Positions 8,169-16,734 are shown, counted from the first letter of the stretch. The stretch: DNA of 64,000 nt from Ruegeria sp. HKCCSA071 (GCF_017872555.1 NZ_JAEDOX010000012.1:1-64000), one strand, 5' to 3'. Translations and numbers: made by a program. Notes: generated by a model not told the origin, from the letters alone.

Positions 8169-8192
8169 TGCCCCGAAGTTTTCTTCGGGGCA
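8169..8192 (+). promoter_or_regulatory. Intercistronic hairpin between oppA and oppB
   Basis: TGCCCCGAAG-TTTT-CTTCGGGGCA is a perfect 10-bp stem-loop located 20 bases past the oppA stop and 24 bases before oppB. It has no T-run after it, so it probably limits read-through or protects the 3' end of oppA mRNA from exonucleases, giving more binding protein than permease. Confidence 0.65.
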
Positions 8193-8215
8193 GCGCCATC
8201 TATTGGGGGCATTGA

Positions 8216-9139
8216 ATGCTTGCCTATGTCATTCGGCGGGTGCTGACCGCCATACCGACGATCCTGCTGCTGATCGTCGCCTGTTTCTTTTTGATGCACT
8301 ATGCGCCCGGTGGGCCCTTTACCTCGGAACGGACATTGCCGCCGCAGGTTCTGGCCAATATCGAGGCGCGGTACGGTTTGGACCAGCCGTTGTGGAAGCA
8401 ACTCTGGGACTATCTGTACAATATCGTTGTGCATTTCGACTTTGGCCCGTCCTTCAAGTTCAAGGACCGCGATGTGAACGACATCATCGCGCAGGGCTTT
8501 CCGATCTCACTGACCTATGGGTCTTTGTCCTTTCTGGTCGCCACAGTGGTGGGCATCGGACTGGGGATTGCCGCCGCAATCCGGCACAACAGCTGGATCG
8601 ACTACTTTGCGGTTGGGCTGGGGATTGCAGCGCAGGCGCTGCCCAACTTCATCATGGGTCCGATCCTGATCCTGACCTTCACCCTGTGGCTGGGATGGTT
8701 GCCCGGCGGCGGGTGGAATGGTGGTCAGTGGCCCTATCTGATCATGCCGGTTATCGCCCTTGCGACATCTTACATGGGGTCGATTGCGCGGATCACCCGG
8801 TCTTCAATGCTGGAGGTTCTGAATTCGAACTTCATCAGAACCGCCCGTGCCAAGGGCCTGCCGACTAGAACCGTGATCTGGCGCCATGCGATGAAGCCGA
8901 CATTGCTGCCGGTCGTATCTTATCTGGGGCCGGTGTTTGTCTATGTGCTGACCGGGTCCGTCTTTGTTGACATCTATTTCTCGACCGGTGGTCTGGGGCA
9001 GGCATATGTCGGCTCGGCCTTGTCACGCGACTATGCCGTGCTGCTTGGGGTAACGATCCTCTATGGCGTTCTGACCGTTCTGGTAAACCTGCTGACCGAT
9101 CTGGCCTATGCCTGGTTCGATCCGAAGATCCGCTATTGA
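8216..9139 (+). CDS. oppB: Oligopeptide ABC transporter permease (OppB-type)
   Basis: A 307-residue inner-membrane permease. The first helix (MLAYVIRRVLTAIPTILLL) is the classical OppB/DppB start. Five further hydrophobic segments follow, with the ABC-coupling EAA loop at SMLEVLNSNFIRTARAKGLP. The C-terminal DLAYAWFDPKIRY is the signature ending of this subfamily. It pairs with OppC, which begins 10 bases after its stop codon, to form the transmembrane channel. Confidence 0.92.
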   Translation: MLAYVIRRVLTAIPTILLLIVACFFLMHYAPGGPFTSERTLPPQVLANIEARYGLDQPLWKQLWDYLYNIVVHFDFGPSFKFKDRDVNDIIAQGFPISLTYGSLSFLVATVVGIGLGIAAAIRHNSWIDYFAVGLGIAAQALPNFIMGPILILTFTLWLGWLPGGGWNGGQWPYLIMPVIALATSYMGSIARITRSSMLEVLNSNFIRTARAKGLPTRTVIWRHAMKPTLLPVVSYLGPVFVYVLTGSVFVDIYFSTGGLGQAYVGSALSRDYAVLLGVTILYGVLTVLVNLLTDLAYAWFDPKIRY

Positions 9140-9149
9140 GGGGCTGGAT

Positions 9150-10079
9150 ATGCTAGGAAAATCACAAAAAGCCGCGCATCTGGCCGAAGAAATCACCGAT
9201 TATACAGCCGTTCAGGGACGTTCTCTCTGGCAGGATGCGCGTATGCGCTTTGTACGAAACAAAGCGGCAATGGCCAGTGTGTTCATTCTGCTGCTTATCG
9301 TGTTGTTCACGATCATAGGCCCGTATTTTGCCGTCTGGAGCAATGAAGAGATCGACTGGAATGTCATGGGCGATGTCCGGGGTATGGGAATGCCGTCGAT
9401 GGAAACGGGTCACTATTTCGGTGTCGATGATCTTGGGCGCGATTTGTACAGCCGCGTCATTCAGGCAACCACGACGTCCTTGCTTGTTGGGTTGATCGGG
9501 GCGGCGACCGCTCTGATCGTTGGAACGTGTTATGGCATTACTGCCGGGTACTTTGGGGGGCGGACGGATGGTGCGATGATGCGTTTCGTCGACATCCTTC
9601 TGGCTATCCCGACAACTCTGATCATCATCCTTCTGCTGGTTGTTGCCGGGCGATCCTTCTTCACGCTTTTCATCGCACTGGGCGCGGTTGGATGGCTGAC
9701 CATGTCACGCATTGTGCGCGGGCAGACGCTTGCCCTGAAGAACCGCGAATTCATCGAGGCTGCTCGCGCCGCAGGCGTCAGTGAATTCACGATCATGTAC
9801 CGCCATATTTTGCCCAATCTGCTGGGTGTCGTGATCGTCTATGCGTCGCTTCTGGTGCCCGAGATGATCCTGACCGAAAGCTTCATCTCATTCCTGGGAC
9901 TGGGGATCTCCGAACCTTACACGTCGCTGGGAAGGCTGATCGCAGAAGGGGCGGGAACCATGGGCTATGGAACGCTGTGGCAATTGATGTTCCCACTGAC
10001 ATTCTATGTCGCCATTATCATCACGATGTTCTTCATCGGCGATGGTCTGCGTGACGCTTTGGACCCGAAGGACCGCTGA
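9150..10079 (+). CDS. oppC: Oligopeptide ABC transporter permease (OppC-type)
   Basis: A 309-residue permease with a cytoplasmic N-terminal tail of about 45 residues and then a hydrophobic helix (MASVFILLLIVLFTIIGPYF). HYFGVDDLGRDLYSRVI is the hallmark of OppC/DppC proteins. The EAA loop reads LALKNREFIEAARAAGVSEF, and the end is GLRDALDPKDR. ATG 9150 follows a GGGGCTGG box. The stop codon is one base before the ATG of the ATPase gene, indicating translational coupling. Confidence 0.92.
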   Translation: MLGKSQKAAHLAEEITDYTAVQGRSLWQDARMRFVRNKAAMASVFILLLIVLFTIIGPYFAVWSNEEIDWNVMGDVRGMGMPSMETGHYFGVDDLGRDLYSRVIQATTTSLLVGLIGAATALIVGTCYGITAGYFGGRTDGAMMRFVDILLAIPTTLIIILLLVVAGRSFFTLFIALGAVGWLTMSRIVRGQTLALKNREFIEAARAAGVSEFTIMYRHILPNLLGVVIVYASLLVPEMILTESFISFLGLGISEPYTSLGRLIAEGAGTMGYGTLWQLMFPLTFYVAIIITMFFIGDGLRDALDPKDR

Positions 10080-10080
10080 T

Positions 10081-11886
10081 ATGAGTCTGTTTTCCGTAAA
10101 GAACCTGAGCGTCCGGTTTGACACCCCCGATGGTGTCGTCGAGGCGGTCAAAGGCATCAGTTTTGATATCAATCCGGGCGAATGCCTTGGCATCGTCGGT
10201 GAAAGTGGATCCGGCAAAAGTCAGACCTTCATGGCCGCAATGGGTTTGCTGCCCCCTGCCGGACATGCCAGCGGGTCAGCCAAGCTGAACGGTCAGGAGA
10301 TTTTGAACCTGCCGGTGAACAAGCTGAACCAGATCCGCGGCGATGATGTCGGCATGATCTTTCAGGATCCTCTGACCGCTTTGACGCCACATCTGAAGAT
10401 TGGGCAGCAGATGCGCGAAGTGCTGCAGGTCCACGAGGGCCTGAAGGGGTCAGCCGCGCGCGCACGCTGTCTGGAGTGGTTGGACAGGGTGCGCATTCCC
10501 GAAGCGGGCCGCCGTCTGGACCAGTACCCGCACGAATTATCCGGCGGAATGCGACAGCGTGTTATGATTGCGATGTCGATGCTGTGCAGTCCCAAACTGC
10601 TTATTGCGGACGAGCCGACGACGGCGCTGGATGTCACTGTTCAGGCAGACATCCTCGATCTGATGGTTCACCTGCAAAAGGATGAGGGAACCGCGATTGC
10701 ACTGATCACGCATGACATGGGCGTTGTTGCGCGCATGTGCGACCGGGTTCAGGTCATGCGCATGGGTCAATTCGTCGAAGCCGGCGAAACACGCGCGCTG
10801 TTCCGAAATCCGCAACACGAATACACGCGGGCCTTGCTGGAGGCGATGCCCCGGATTGATGCCGGCGACGCGCCGCGTGCTTTGGAAAAGGCCGAAGAAC
10901 CCCTTCTCAAGGTCGATGACGTCAAAGTTCATTTCCCCATTCATGTCTCTGGCGGGTTGTTCGGGCGCAAGGTTCCGCTGAAAGCTGTCGATGGTGTCAG
11001 CTTTGATATTCGCAAGGGCGAAACTCTGGGTGTCGTGGGCGAATCCGGTTGCGGAAAATCGACACTGGCGCGCGCGGTTTTGCAACTGATCGAACCCAGC
11101 GCGGGGGGTGTCAGCTGGTTAGGCCATCCGATCGTCGGCTTGAAGCGATCCGAGCTGAACAAGTACCGCAAGGACCTGCAGATCGTGTTCCAAGACCCGT
11201 TGGCCAGTCTTGATCCACGCATGACGATTTCAGCGTCGATTGCTGAGCCGCTGAAAACCTACCGCCCCGATCTGACGGACCGGGAACGCAAGCAGATGGT
11301 CGCCGCGATGATGGAACGGGTTGGTCTGCAGGCCAACATGATCAACCGTTACCCGCACGAGCTGTCCGGAGGGCAGAACCAGCGCGTCGGCATTGCGCGG
11401 GCGATGATCAACAAGCCCAGGCTGATTATCTGCGACGAGGCGGTTTCAGCGCTCGACGTTTCCATTCAGGCGCAGATTGTCGAGCTGCTAAAGGAACTTC
11501 AGCAGGAATTTGGCCTGTCGATGATTTTCATCAGCCATGACTTGTCCGTGGTGCGCGCGGTATCGAACCGGATCATGGTTCTGTATCTCGGGCGAATTGT
11601 GGAAATGGGTGATGGTGAGGTGATCTGCTCGGAACCGATCCATCCCTATACCAAATCACTGATCTCGGCCGTGCCGATACCAGACCCGGATGTAGAGCGG
11701 ACGCGGCAGCGCCTCAAACTGCCGGGTGAGCTGCCATCGCCGTTGGATCCCAAAGCCGCGTTGCGTTTTTTGCCCAGCCGACTGGTTAACGGTCACAGTG
11801 ATTATGTTCCAAAGCTGCAGGAAGTCGCACCAGACCATTTTGTAGCGGAACACGACACACTGGATTCCATCATGGCCAATGGCTGA
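10081..11886 (+). CDS. oppDF: Oligopeptide ABC transporter, fused double ATPase (OppD-OppF)
   Basis: A 601-residue protein carrying two ATPase domains in one chain. The OppD-like half is residues 1-270: Walker A GESGSGKS, signature LSGGMRQR, Walker B LLIADEPTTALD. The OppF-like half is about 285-570: Walker A GESGCGKST, signature LSGGQNQR, Walker B LIICDEAVSALD. Each half ends with the oligopeptide-transporter extension (for example HPYTKSLISAVPIPDPD). Fused OppDF proteins are common in Alphaproteobacteria. It powers uptake through OppBC. ATG 10081 directly follows the oppC stop. Confidence 0.93.
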   Translation: MSLFSVKNLSVRFDTPDGVVEAVKGISFDINPGECLGIVGESGSGKSQTFMAAMGLLPPAGHASGSAKLNGQEILNLPVNKLNQIRGDDVGMIFQDPLTALTPHLKIGQQMREVLQVHEGLKGSAARARCLEWLDRVRIPEAGRRLDQYPHELSGGMRQRVMIAMSMLCSPKLLIADEPTTALDVTVQADILDLMVHLQKDEGTAIALITHDMGVVARMCDRVQVMRMGQFVEAGETRALFRNPQHEYTRALLEAMPRIDAGDAPRALEKAEEPLLKVDDVKVHFPIHVSGGLFGRKVPLKAVDGVSFDIRKGETLGVVGESGCGKSTLARAVLQLIEPSAGGVSWLGHPIVGLKRSELNKYRKDLQIVFQDPLASLDPRMTISASIAEPLKTYRPDLTDRERKQMVAAMMERVGLQANMINRYPHELSGGQNQRVGIARAMINKPRLIICDEAVSALDVSIQAQIVELLKELQQEFGLSMIFISHDLSVVRAVSNRIMVLYLGRIVEMGDGEVICSEPIHPYTKSLISAVPIPDPDVERTRQRLKLPGELPSPLDPKAALRFLPSRLVNGHSDYVPKLQEVAPDHFVAEHDTLDSIMANG

Positions 11887-11900
11887 GAGAAAGGTCTGCT

Positions 11901-11939
11901 GCAGGTTTTCGGTGCTTGAAGCATGCGCCGAAAACCTGC
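11901..11939. terminator. Hairpin between the convergent opp operon and soxT
   Basis: GCAGGTTTTCGG and CCGAAAACCTGC form a perfect 12-bp stem around a 15-base loop that itself contains GCTT/AAGC. It lies between the 3' ends of two converging transcription units, 14 bases past oppDF and 39 bases past soxT, and probably ends transcription in both directions, although T-runs are lacking. Confidence 0.65.
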
Positions 11940-11978
11940 GCAGGGACTGTACGAAGAAACCGTAGCGTGTGGTGGGGC

Positions 11979-13040
11979 TTAACGCTCGGGAATGAAAGAC
12001 AATCCTGACACAAGCTGTCGCAGGCCAAGAGCTGCTCCGGCAAAGATCGCCGCAAAGGTTATAGGCGCGCTATAGGCCAGCAGAGAAAAAGCGGAGATGC
12101 CTTGCCCGACGCTGCATCCAACCGCAATTATTGCTCCGGGTCCCATTATTGCCGCTCCCAGCATCTGCCGCTTAAGCTCACGTGGATCTTCGCAGGCTTC
12201 CCAGCGGAAATGACCTTTTGACCATGATCCGAGGAAAGCCCCAATCAGAACCCCTGAAACCGAACCGACCGCAAACGAGAGCGTGTTGCCTGAGGCGGTC
12301 ATGAGATAGAACACGGTATCACCCAAAGGCGCGGCAAACGTGTGTGTTTGCAAGGTCTCACCGTCAAACCCGTGTGTGGCTACCCAATTGGTGCCAAGCC
12401 AGCCTGAAACGACTGCCAATCCGACCGCCGCACCCCAAAAAACCTGCGCAGGTGATTTACGAAAACGGTCATTTGTCAGGGCAAACACTACTATGGCCGA
12501 GCCGACAAGCGTTCCTGTAACCCATGCCGGTATCGACGTCAGCCGTTCGGCTAGGTAGCTGACGCTTTGTGGGTTACCGAGATCCATGGCTTCGGGAAAA
12601 AGCCAGATCCTGACATAGGCCAGAGGACCGGACATGACCACATATGCGGAAAGGCCCACGATCAGGACAATGACGAATGACCGAAGATCGCCGCCGCCAA
12701 GGCGTGCAAGCGCGCCATAGCCGCAGTTTCCGCTGATGGCCATGCCATATCCGAACATCAATCCGCCAATAACCGATCCGATCGGATTCCATGTCTGCGC
12801 AATATAGGTCGTGCCGAGCGGGTCAATCCCACCCAACGCCATTCCCAGATGGCTGCCGACAATCGCAACACCAATCGCAACGGCCCACATACGCAGGCGC
12901 CGGTCGTCATTTGCATAAAGATAATCTTCTATTGCACCCAAGGTACAGAACCGCCCGATGCGCGCAGCAAGACCAAGTACAATGCCGCCGACCAGACCGA
13001 TCAGCGCAACTGTATTGGCGTCTCCCAGAAGTTCGAACAT
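11979..13040 (-). CDS. soxT: YeeE/YedE-family sulfur-compound transporter (SoxT-like)
   Basis: A 353-residue integral membrane protein of the YeeE/YedE (TsuA, DUF395) family with about nine or ten hydrophobic segments. Conserved cysteines sit in the family's short motifs: GRFCTLGA near the N-terminus, SGNCGYGAL in the middle and VGCSVGQG near the C-terminus. In thiosulfate-uptake relatives such cysteines handle the sulfur substrate. It lies in an operon-like array behind soxR (42-bp gap) on the minus strand, as soxT does in other alphaproteobacterial sox loci. It probably moves thiosulfate or a sulfane-sulfur species across the inner membrane, perhaps for signalling to SoxR. A second paralogue lies at 25567-26625. 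Confidence 0.85.
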   Translation of the reverse strand: MFELLGDANTVALIGLVGGIVLGLAARIGRFCTLGAIEDYLYANDDRRLRMWAVAIGVAIVGSHLGMALGGIDPLGTTYIAQTWNPIGSVIGGLMFGYGMAISGNCGYGALARLGGGDLRSFVIVLIVGLSAYVVMSGPLAYVRIWLFPEAMDLGNPQSVSYLAERLTSIPAWVTGTLVGSAIVVFALTNDRFRKSPAQVFWGAAVGLAVVSGWLGTNWVATHGFDGETLQTHTFAAPLGDTVFYLMTASGNTLSFAVGSVSGVLIGAFLGSWSKGHFRWEACEDPRELKRQMLGAAIMGPGAIIAVGCSVGQGISAFSLLAYSAPITFAAIFAGAALGLRQLVSGLSFIPER

Positions 13041-13082
13041 GGCCAGTCTCCTCCCAAAGCTGGCGGTGTTTCTTTCGGGCTT

Positions 13083-13439
13083 CTACTTGTCCCGACAGAA
13101 AAGATTGTAGACGACTTCCAGGATCTGAGTCGACCGGTCGTCCGCCAATCTGTAATAGATCGTTTTGCCTTCGCGCCGTGTCTTGACCAGCCCTTCAAAG
13201 CGCAAGCGGGACAATTGTTGGGAAACGGCAGCCTGCCTGGCCGACAGCATTTCCTCCATCTGCGTGACGGATTTTTCTCCAGATGACAAATAGCACAGAA
13301 TCATCAGCCGCCCCTCATGGCTGATCGCCTTGAGGAAATTGGACGCCGTCTGGGCGTTATCCATCATCCTGTCCAAGTCCTCGTTGCACATGTCCTTGGT
13401 GAACACGGGCAGTTTCGACGGTTTGTCCAACAAGATCAT
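13083..13439 (-). CDS. soxR: SoxR, ArsR-family repressor of the sox genes
   Basis: A 118-residue winged-helix ArsR-family protein. The HTH lies around QMEEMLSARQAAVSQQLSRLR (about 60-80), followed by the wing RREGKTIYYRL. Cysteines at 49 (LCYL) and 115 (LFC) are 66 residues apart, the same spacing as the redox pair of the persulfide sensor SqrR (Cys41/Cys107 as I recall it). This places it in the SqrR/BigR group that loses DNA binding when persulfide links the two cysteines. An extra Cys18 is present. It sits between soxT and soxS, and inverted repeats upstream of itself, soxS-soxV, soxX, soxB and 28497 are its likely operators. Confidence 0.92.
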   Translation of the reverse strand: MILLDKPSKLPVFTKDMCNEDLDRMMDNAQTASNFLKAISHEGRLMILCYLSSGEKSVTQMEEMLSARQAAVSQQLSRLRFEGLVKTRREGKTIYYRLADDRSTQILEVVYNLFCRDK

Positions 13440-13460
13440 CTCGCTTTCGTGGCTTCACGT

Positions 13461-13482
13461 ATTCAAAACAGTATATGTAAAT
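13461..13482 (-). promoter_or_regulatory. Possible SoxR operator upstream of soxR
   Basis: ATTCAAAACAG followed by TATATGTAAAT, an imperfect dyad in the 52-base gap between soxS and soxR. It shares the ATTCA start and the TATATGT-AAAT end with the element before soxB (17682-17704). It is the weakest of the candidate sites. Confidence 0.4.
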
Positions 13483-13491
13483 CCCGAGGAT

Positions 13492-13866
13492 TTAACCAGA
13501 GCTCTCGATCTTAACTCCGGCGTCGCGTAGTAAAACACCCAATAGCCCCCAGAAAAAGTCTTCGCCAGGATAACCTTCGATCCGGCCGATTTCTTGACCG
13601 TCCTCCAGCAATACAAAGGTCGGCGTATAGAAAAGGGGCCGATCCAGGGTAATCCCTTCGGGCGTGGTTGCGTGGATATCCGTTCGTTGCAATGGGGCAG
13701 CTTTACCTTCGGCTGTCAGCGGGTAGATCCCGGATATTTCGGCGTCCCAGCGGGCGCACCACATGCACCCGTCTTCTTCGGCCATCAGCAATACCATTTC
13801 GGCCCGCGACGCAGCAGGCCAGGCCAGCAGTGTGACTACGAATAATGTCTGCAACACGTGGCGCAT
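13492..13866 (-). CDS. soxS: SoxS, periplasmic thioredoxin-like protein
   Basis: A 124-residue exported thioredoxin-fold protein with a signal peptide (MRHVLQTLFVVTLLAWPAAS) and a CxxC active site, Cys34-Met-Trp-Cys37, in EEDGCMWCARWDAEI. LFYTPTFVLLEDGQEIGRIEGY is the cis-proline strand region. In Paracoccus, SoxS keeps SoxY in the active reduced state. ATG 13866 is preferred over 13896 because a GGAGC box precedes it and the signal peptide begins there. It is transcribed leftward, divergent from soxV, from a shared control region that carries a palindrome. Confidence 0.88.
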   Translation of the reverse strand: MRHVLQTLFVVTLLAWPAASRAEMVLLMAEEDGCMWCARWDAEISGIYPLTAEGKAAPLQRTDIHATTPEGITLDRPLFYTPTFVLLEDGQEIGRIEGYPGEDFFWGLLGVLLRDAGVKIESSG

Positions 13867-13898
13867 CAAAAGCTCCGATTGACCTGGGTGACACATCT

Positions 13899-13925
13899 TT
13901 ACTATTTTGAATGTGTGAATAGTAA
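13899..13925. promoter_or_regulatory. Probable SoxR operator between soxS and soxV
   Basis: TTACTATT-N11-AATAGTAA is a perfect 8-bp inverted repeat in the 80-base region between the divergent soxS and soxV. Inside it, 13910-13920 read on the minus strand give ATTCACACATT, which recurs exactly at 17682-17692 before soxB. In Paracoccus-type systems SoxR is known to bind the soxS-soxV region. Confidence 0.65.
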
Positions 13926-13946
13926 CCTGTCAGGACGGATTTGACC

Positions 13947-14687
13947 ATGCTCGACATCACGGTTGCAGGGGCTCTGATCGCGGGGTTTTTGTCTTTCCTG
14001 TCCCCCTGCATTCTGCCCATTGTCCCGTTCTACCTCAGCTATCTGGCGGGCGTCGGGATGGAGCAGATTTCGGCCGGTTCGACGATCACCCCGGATGTTC
14101 GCCGCCGGGCGACCCTGTCAGCGATAGCTTTTGCCGCCGGGATCATCACGGTCTTCATGGCGCTTGGGGCCACGGCGTCGATCTTCGGTCAGCTGGTTCG
14201 TGCGTATTTCGACATTCTGCGATGGATCGCTGCGCTCATCATCATCGCGATGGGCCTGCATTTTCTGGGTCTTTTCCGTATCGGCTTCCTGTATCGGCAG
14301 TTTCGCGCAGACATCGGTGAGACGAGAAATGTAAGCGTGATCGGGGCATATGTTCTGGGGCTGGCTTTTGCCTTTGGCTGGACGCCTTGCGTCGGGCCGG
14401 TTTTGGCGGCGATCCTGTTCACGGCGGCTGGAACCGAGACCGCCTGGCGCGGTGCCGTGCTTTTGTTCGTCTATGGGGTTGGCATGACAGCGCCGTTTGT
14501 TCTGGCAGCCTTTCTGGTTCGGCCCTTCATGCAATGGATGGCACGTTTCCGGAAACATCTGGGAATGATTGAAAAGGCGATGGGTGTCTTGCTGATTCTT
14601 TTTGGCATCCTGATCGCGACCAATTCCATAAATCTAATCGCACAATGGATGCTGGATCACATGCCTTGGCTGGCGGCCATTGGCTAA
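13947..14687 (+). CDS. soxV: SoxV, CcdA/DsbD-type thiol:disulfide membrane transporter
   Basis: A 246-residue membrane protein of the CcdA family with six hydrophobic helices. The two reactive cysteines are in FLSPCILPIVPFYLSYLAG (first helix) and GWTPCVGPVLAAILF (fourth helix). It carries reductant from cytoplasmic thioredoxin to the periplasmic SoxW and SoxS. The annotated start is ATG 13947, eight bases after an AGGACGG box; a TTG two codons earlier is possible. soxW follows 14 bases after its stop codon. Confidence 0.92.
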   Translation: MLDITVAGALIAGFLSFLSPCILPIVPFYLSYLAGVGMEQISAGSTITPDVRRRATLSAIAFAAGIITVFMALGATASIFGQLVRAYFDILRWIAALIIIAMGLHFLGLFRIGFLYRQFRADIGETRNVSVIGAYVLGLAFAFGWTPCVGPVLAAILFTAAGTETAWRGAVLLFVYGVGMTAPFVLAAFLVRPFMQWMARFRKHLGMIEKAMGVLLILFGILIATNSINLIAQWMLDHMPWLAAIG

Positions 14688-14701
14688 TTCGGGAGAACAC
14701 C

Positions 14702-15280
14702 ATGAAACGGATAGTATTGTTCTTGATTGCAGGGCTGTTTGCTGGGGCGGTTTACGCAACTGAACTGGGGGATGACGGTCTGCATAAAACGCCGTGGATG
14801 CGAGACACGTTCAAAGACCTTCGTGAAGACCTTGAAGAAGCGAGGGGGGAAGGCAAGCGGCTGGTTCTGTTCATTGAACAACAGGGCTGCATCTACTGCA
14901 AAAAGATGCATGAAGAGGTTTTCCCGCAACCCGACCTGTCTGCGTATATCGAGGAGAACTTCTTTGTCGTTCAGCTGGACTTACACGGAAGTACGATGGC
15001 CACCGATTTTGACGGAGAAGAAGCCGAGCAAAGATCACTAATGCGCAAATGGGGGATTCTGTTCACCCCTACATTGGTTTTCTTACCGGAGGACGTGTCA
15101 GAGGATGCCACAGCAATCGAAGCGGCCGTTGCGGTCATGCCCGGGGCGTTCTCGAAGGGAACGACCCTCGATCTTTTTACCTGGGTCAATGAAAAACGGT
15201 ACGAGCTTGATAACGGGGAAGATTTTCAACGGTATCACGCGCGCCGCATTCAAGAGAGAAACAATGTTTCGCAAGATTGA
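14702..15280 (+). CDS. soxW: SoxW, periplasmic thioredoxin
   Basis: A 192-residue exported thioredoxin-like protein (signal peptide about 1-19). The CxxC site is Cys63-Ile-Tyr-Cys66 in EQQGCIYCKKMHEEV. FTPTLVFLPEDV is the cis-Pro strand. The C-terminal helix (LFTWVNEKRYELDNGEDFQRYHARRIQERNN) is the long basic tail typical of SoxW. It takes electrons from SoxV. Start ATG 14702 follows GGGAG. The gene ends 131 bases before soxX, and a strong palindrome fills part of that gap. Confidence 0.9.
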   Translation: MKRIVLFLIAGLFAGAVYATELGDDGLHKTPWMRDTFKDLREDLEEARGEGKRLVLFIEQQGCIYCKKMHEEVFPQPDLSAYIEENFFVVQLDLHGSTMATDFDGEEAEQRSLMRKWGILFTPTLVFLPEDVSEDATAIEAAVAVMPGAFSKGTTLDLFTWVNEKRYELDNGEDFQRYHARRIQERNNVSQD

Positions 15281-15301
15281 CGTGTTGCAATATAAATAAA
15301 A

Positions 15302-15321
15302 AAATTCATTAAGATGAATTT
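15302..15321. promoter_or_regulatory. Probable SoxR operator upstream of soxX
   Basis: AAATTCATTAAGATGAATTT has perfect 8-bp arms around TAAG. It contains ATTC-N8-GAAT, the pattern reported for SqrR-type persulfide repressors. The soxW-soxX gap is a known SoxR-binding region in related bacteria. Its inner 13 bases, CATTAAGATGAAT, recur exactly at 28505-28517 before the metallo-hydrolase operon. Confidence 0.75.
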
Positions 15322-15411
15322 AATGTTGCGATGAACCCTGCCCGTCGACTACGGTACACAGAGGCTTTGGGTCGCAAAGCGCCATCGGCGCGGTAGCAAA
15401 TGGGAGGGATC

Positions 15412-15888
15412 ATGAAGCTGAGACACTTGACTTTGGCTTGTATCATAACAGGCAGTGCCGCCATCGCGGCAGAAACAGGACCAAAAGACGTACAGTTCGA
15501 CGATTATGGTGCGATCGAGGCTTCATTGACCGGCGTCGCCGGCGATGCGGCAAACGGTGCGGTCATCGTGGGCGAGAAATCCAAGGGCAACTGTGTGGCC
15601 TGTCATCAGGTCACGGCTTTGGCGGATATTCCGTTCCATGGCGAAGTCGGTCCGCTGTTGGATGGGGCCGGGGATCGGTGGTCCGAGGCGGAGCTTCGAG
15701 GACTGGTCGCAAATGCCAAGATGACGTTTGACGGAACGGTCATGCCGGCTTTCTACAAGGATGACGGCTATATCCGCCCGGGCGACGCCTATACGGGCAA
15801 AGCCCCATCAGGGCCTTTGACGTCAATCCTGACTGCACAGGAAATTGAGGACGTCGTCGCGTTCCTGGCAACTCTTAAAGAACAATAA
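15412..15888 (+). CDS. soxX: SoxX, monohaem cytochrome c subunit of SoxAX
   Basis: A 158-residue periplasmic cytochrome c. The signal peptide is about residues 1-20. The haem site is Cys61-Val-Ala-Cys64-His65 (GNCVACHQV), and the probable axial Met111 is in GTVMPAFYKDDGYIRPG, a segment diagnostic for SoxX. It accepts electrons from SoxA as sulfur is coupled to the SoxY carrier cysteine, and passes them to cytochrome c. ATG 15412 follows GGGAGG. It is the first gene of the soxXYZA unit. Confidence 0.93.
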   Translation: MKLRHLTLACIITGSAAIAAETGPKDVQFDDYGAIEASLTGVAGDAANGAVIVGEKSKGNCVACHQVTALADIPFHGEVGPLLDGAGDRWSEAELRGLVANAKMTFDGTVMPAFYKDDGYIRPGDAYTGKAPSGPLTSILTAQEIEDVVAFLATLKEQ

Positions 15889-15934
15889 TCACGCTTTCAG
15901 GCGTGAATTCGTGAGGATCCAAAGGAGATTGAAA

Positions 15935-16351
15935 ATGGAATTTTCTCGTCGCGAGACTCTGGCTCTTGGTCTGGGCGCTGCGGTCCTGACCCTGATGCCG
16001 TTCCGCGCAAATGCGGCTGCGGAAGACGCGATAGCCGCGTTTACTGGCGGTGCAGACATGGCCGACGGCGGTGTGACGCTGACGGCGCCGGAAATTGCCG
16101 AGAACGGAAATACCGTTCCGATCGAAGTCAGCGCGCCGGGTGCGGCAGCAATTCTGATCGTAGCGGCTGGAAACCCCGAGCCCGGCGTTGCCACGTTCAA
16201 CTTTGGCCCGCTGGCTGCTGCGCAGGCGGCTTCGACCCGCATTCGTCTTGCAGGAACGCAAGATGTCATTGCTGTGGCCAAAATGGCTGATGGTAGCTTT
16301 GCCAAAGCTTCGGCAACCGTAAAAGTGACAATTGGCGGCTGCGGCGGCTGA
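15935..16351 (+). CDS. soxY: SoxY, sulfur-carrier subunit
   Basis: A 138-residue protein with a Tat-type signal (MEFSRRETLALGLGAAVLTL), which would export it already bound to SoxZ. The C-terminus is the conserved swinging arm ending TIGGCGG, whose single cysteine covalently carries sulfur intermediates between SoxAX, SoxB and SoxCD. ATG 15935 follows an AAAGGAG box. The soxX-soxY gap of 46 bases contains a small TCACGC/GCGTGA hairpin. Confidence 0.95.
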   Translation: MEFSRRETLALGLGAAVLTLMPFRANAAAEDAIAAFTGGADMADGGVTLTAPEIAENGNTVPIEVSAPGAAAILIVAAGNPEPGVATFNFGPLAAAQAASTRIRLAGTQDVIAVAKMADGSFAKASATVKVTIGGCGG

Positions 16352-16385
16352 TCGCCACGCGCCCTGAAGAACAGGAGAACAACCA

Positions 16386-16715
16386 ATGGCATCCGGTGTA
16401 AAACCCCGCGTCAAGGTTCCAAAAACAGCCGCTGCTGGCGAAGCAATCACGATCAAAACGCTGATCAGCCACAATATGGAAAGTGGCCAGCGTAAGGATA
16501 AGGAAGGCAACGTCATACCGCGTTCGATCATCAATCGGTTCACCTGCGAGTTTAACGGAGAACTGGTGATAGACGTGACGATGGAGCCGGCGATTTCGAC
16601 AAACCCGTATTTTCAGTTCGATGCAACCGTGCCTGAAGCCGGGGAATTCGTTTTCACGTGGTATGACGATGACGGGTCCGTTTACGACACAAAAAAACCG
16701 ATCGAGATCGCCTGA
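16386..16715 (+). CDS. soxZ: SoxZ, sulfur-carrier partner of SoxY
   Basis: A 109-residue immunoglobulin-fold protein with no signal peptide (exported with SoxY). It has the conserved SoxZ features PRVKVPKTAAAGEAITIKTLISHNMESGQRKD and, toward the C-terminus, EFVFTWYDDDGSVYDTKKPIEI. It forms the heterodimer that presents the SoxY GGCGG arm to the other Sox enzymes. The start is ATG 16386 after an AGGAGAACAACC box, 34 bases behind soxY. Confidence 0.95.
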   Translation: MASGVKPRVKVPKTAAAGEAITIKTLISHNMESGQRKDKEGNVIPRSIINRFTCEFNGELVIDVTMEPAISTNPYFQFDATVPEAGEFVFTWYDDDGSVYDTKKPIEIA

Positions 16716-16734
16716 CGGCTCGACCGTAACGGCA

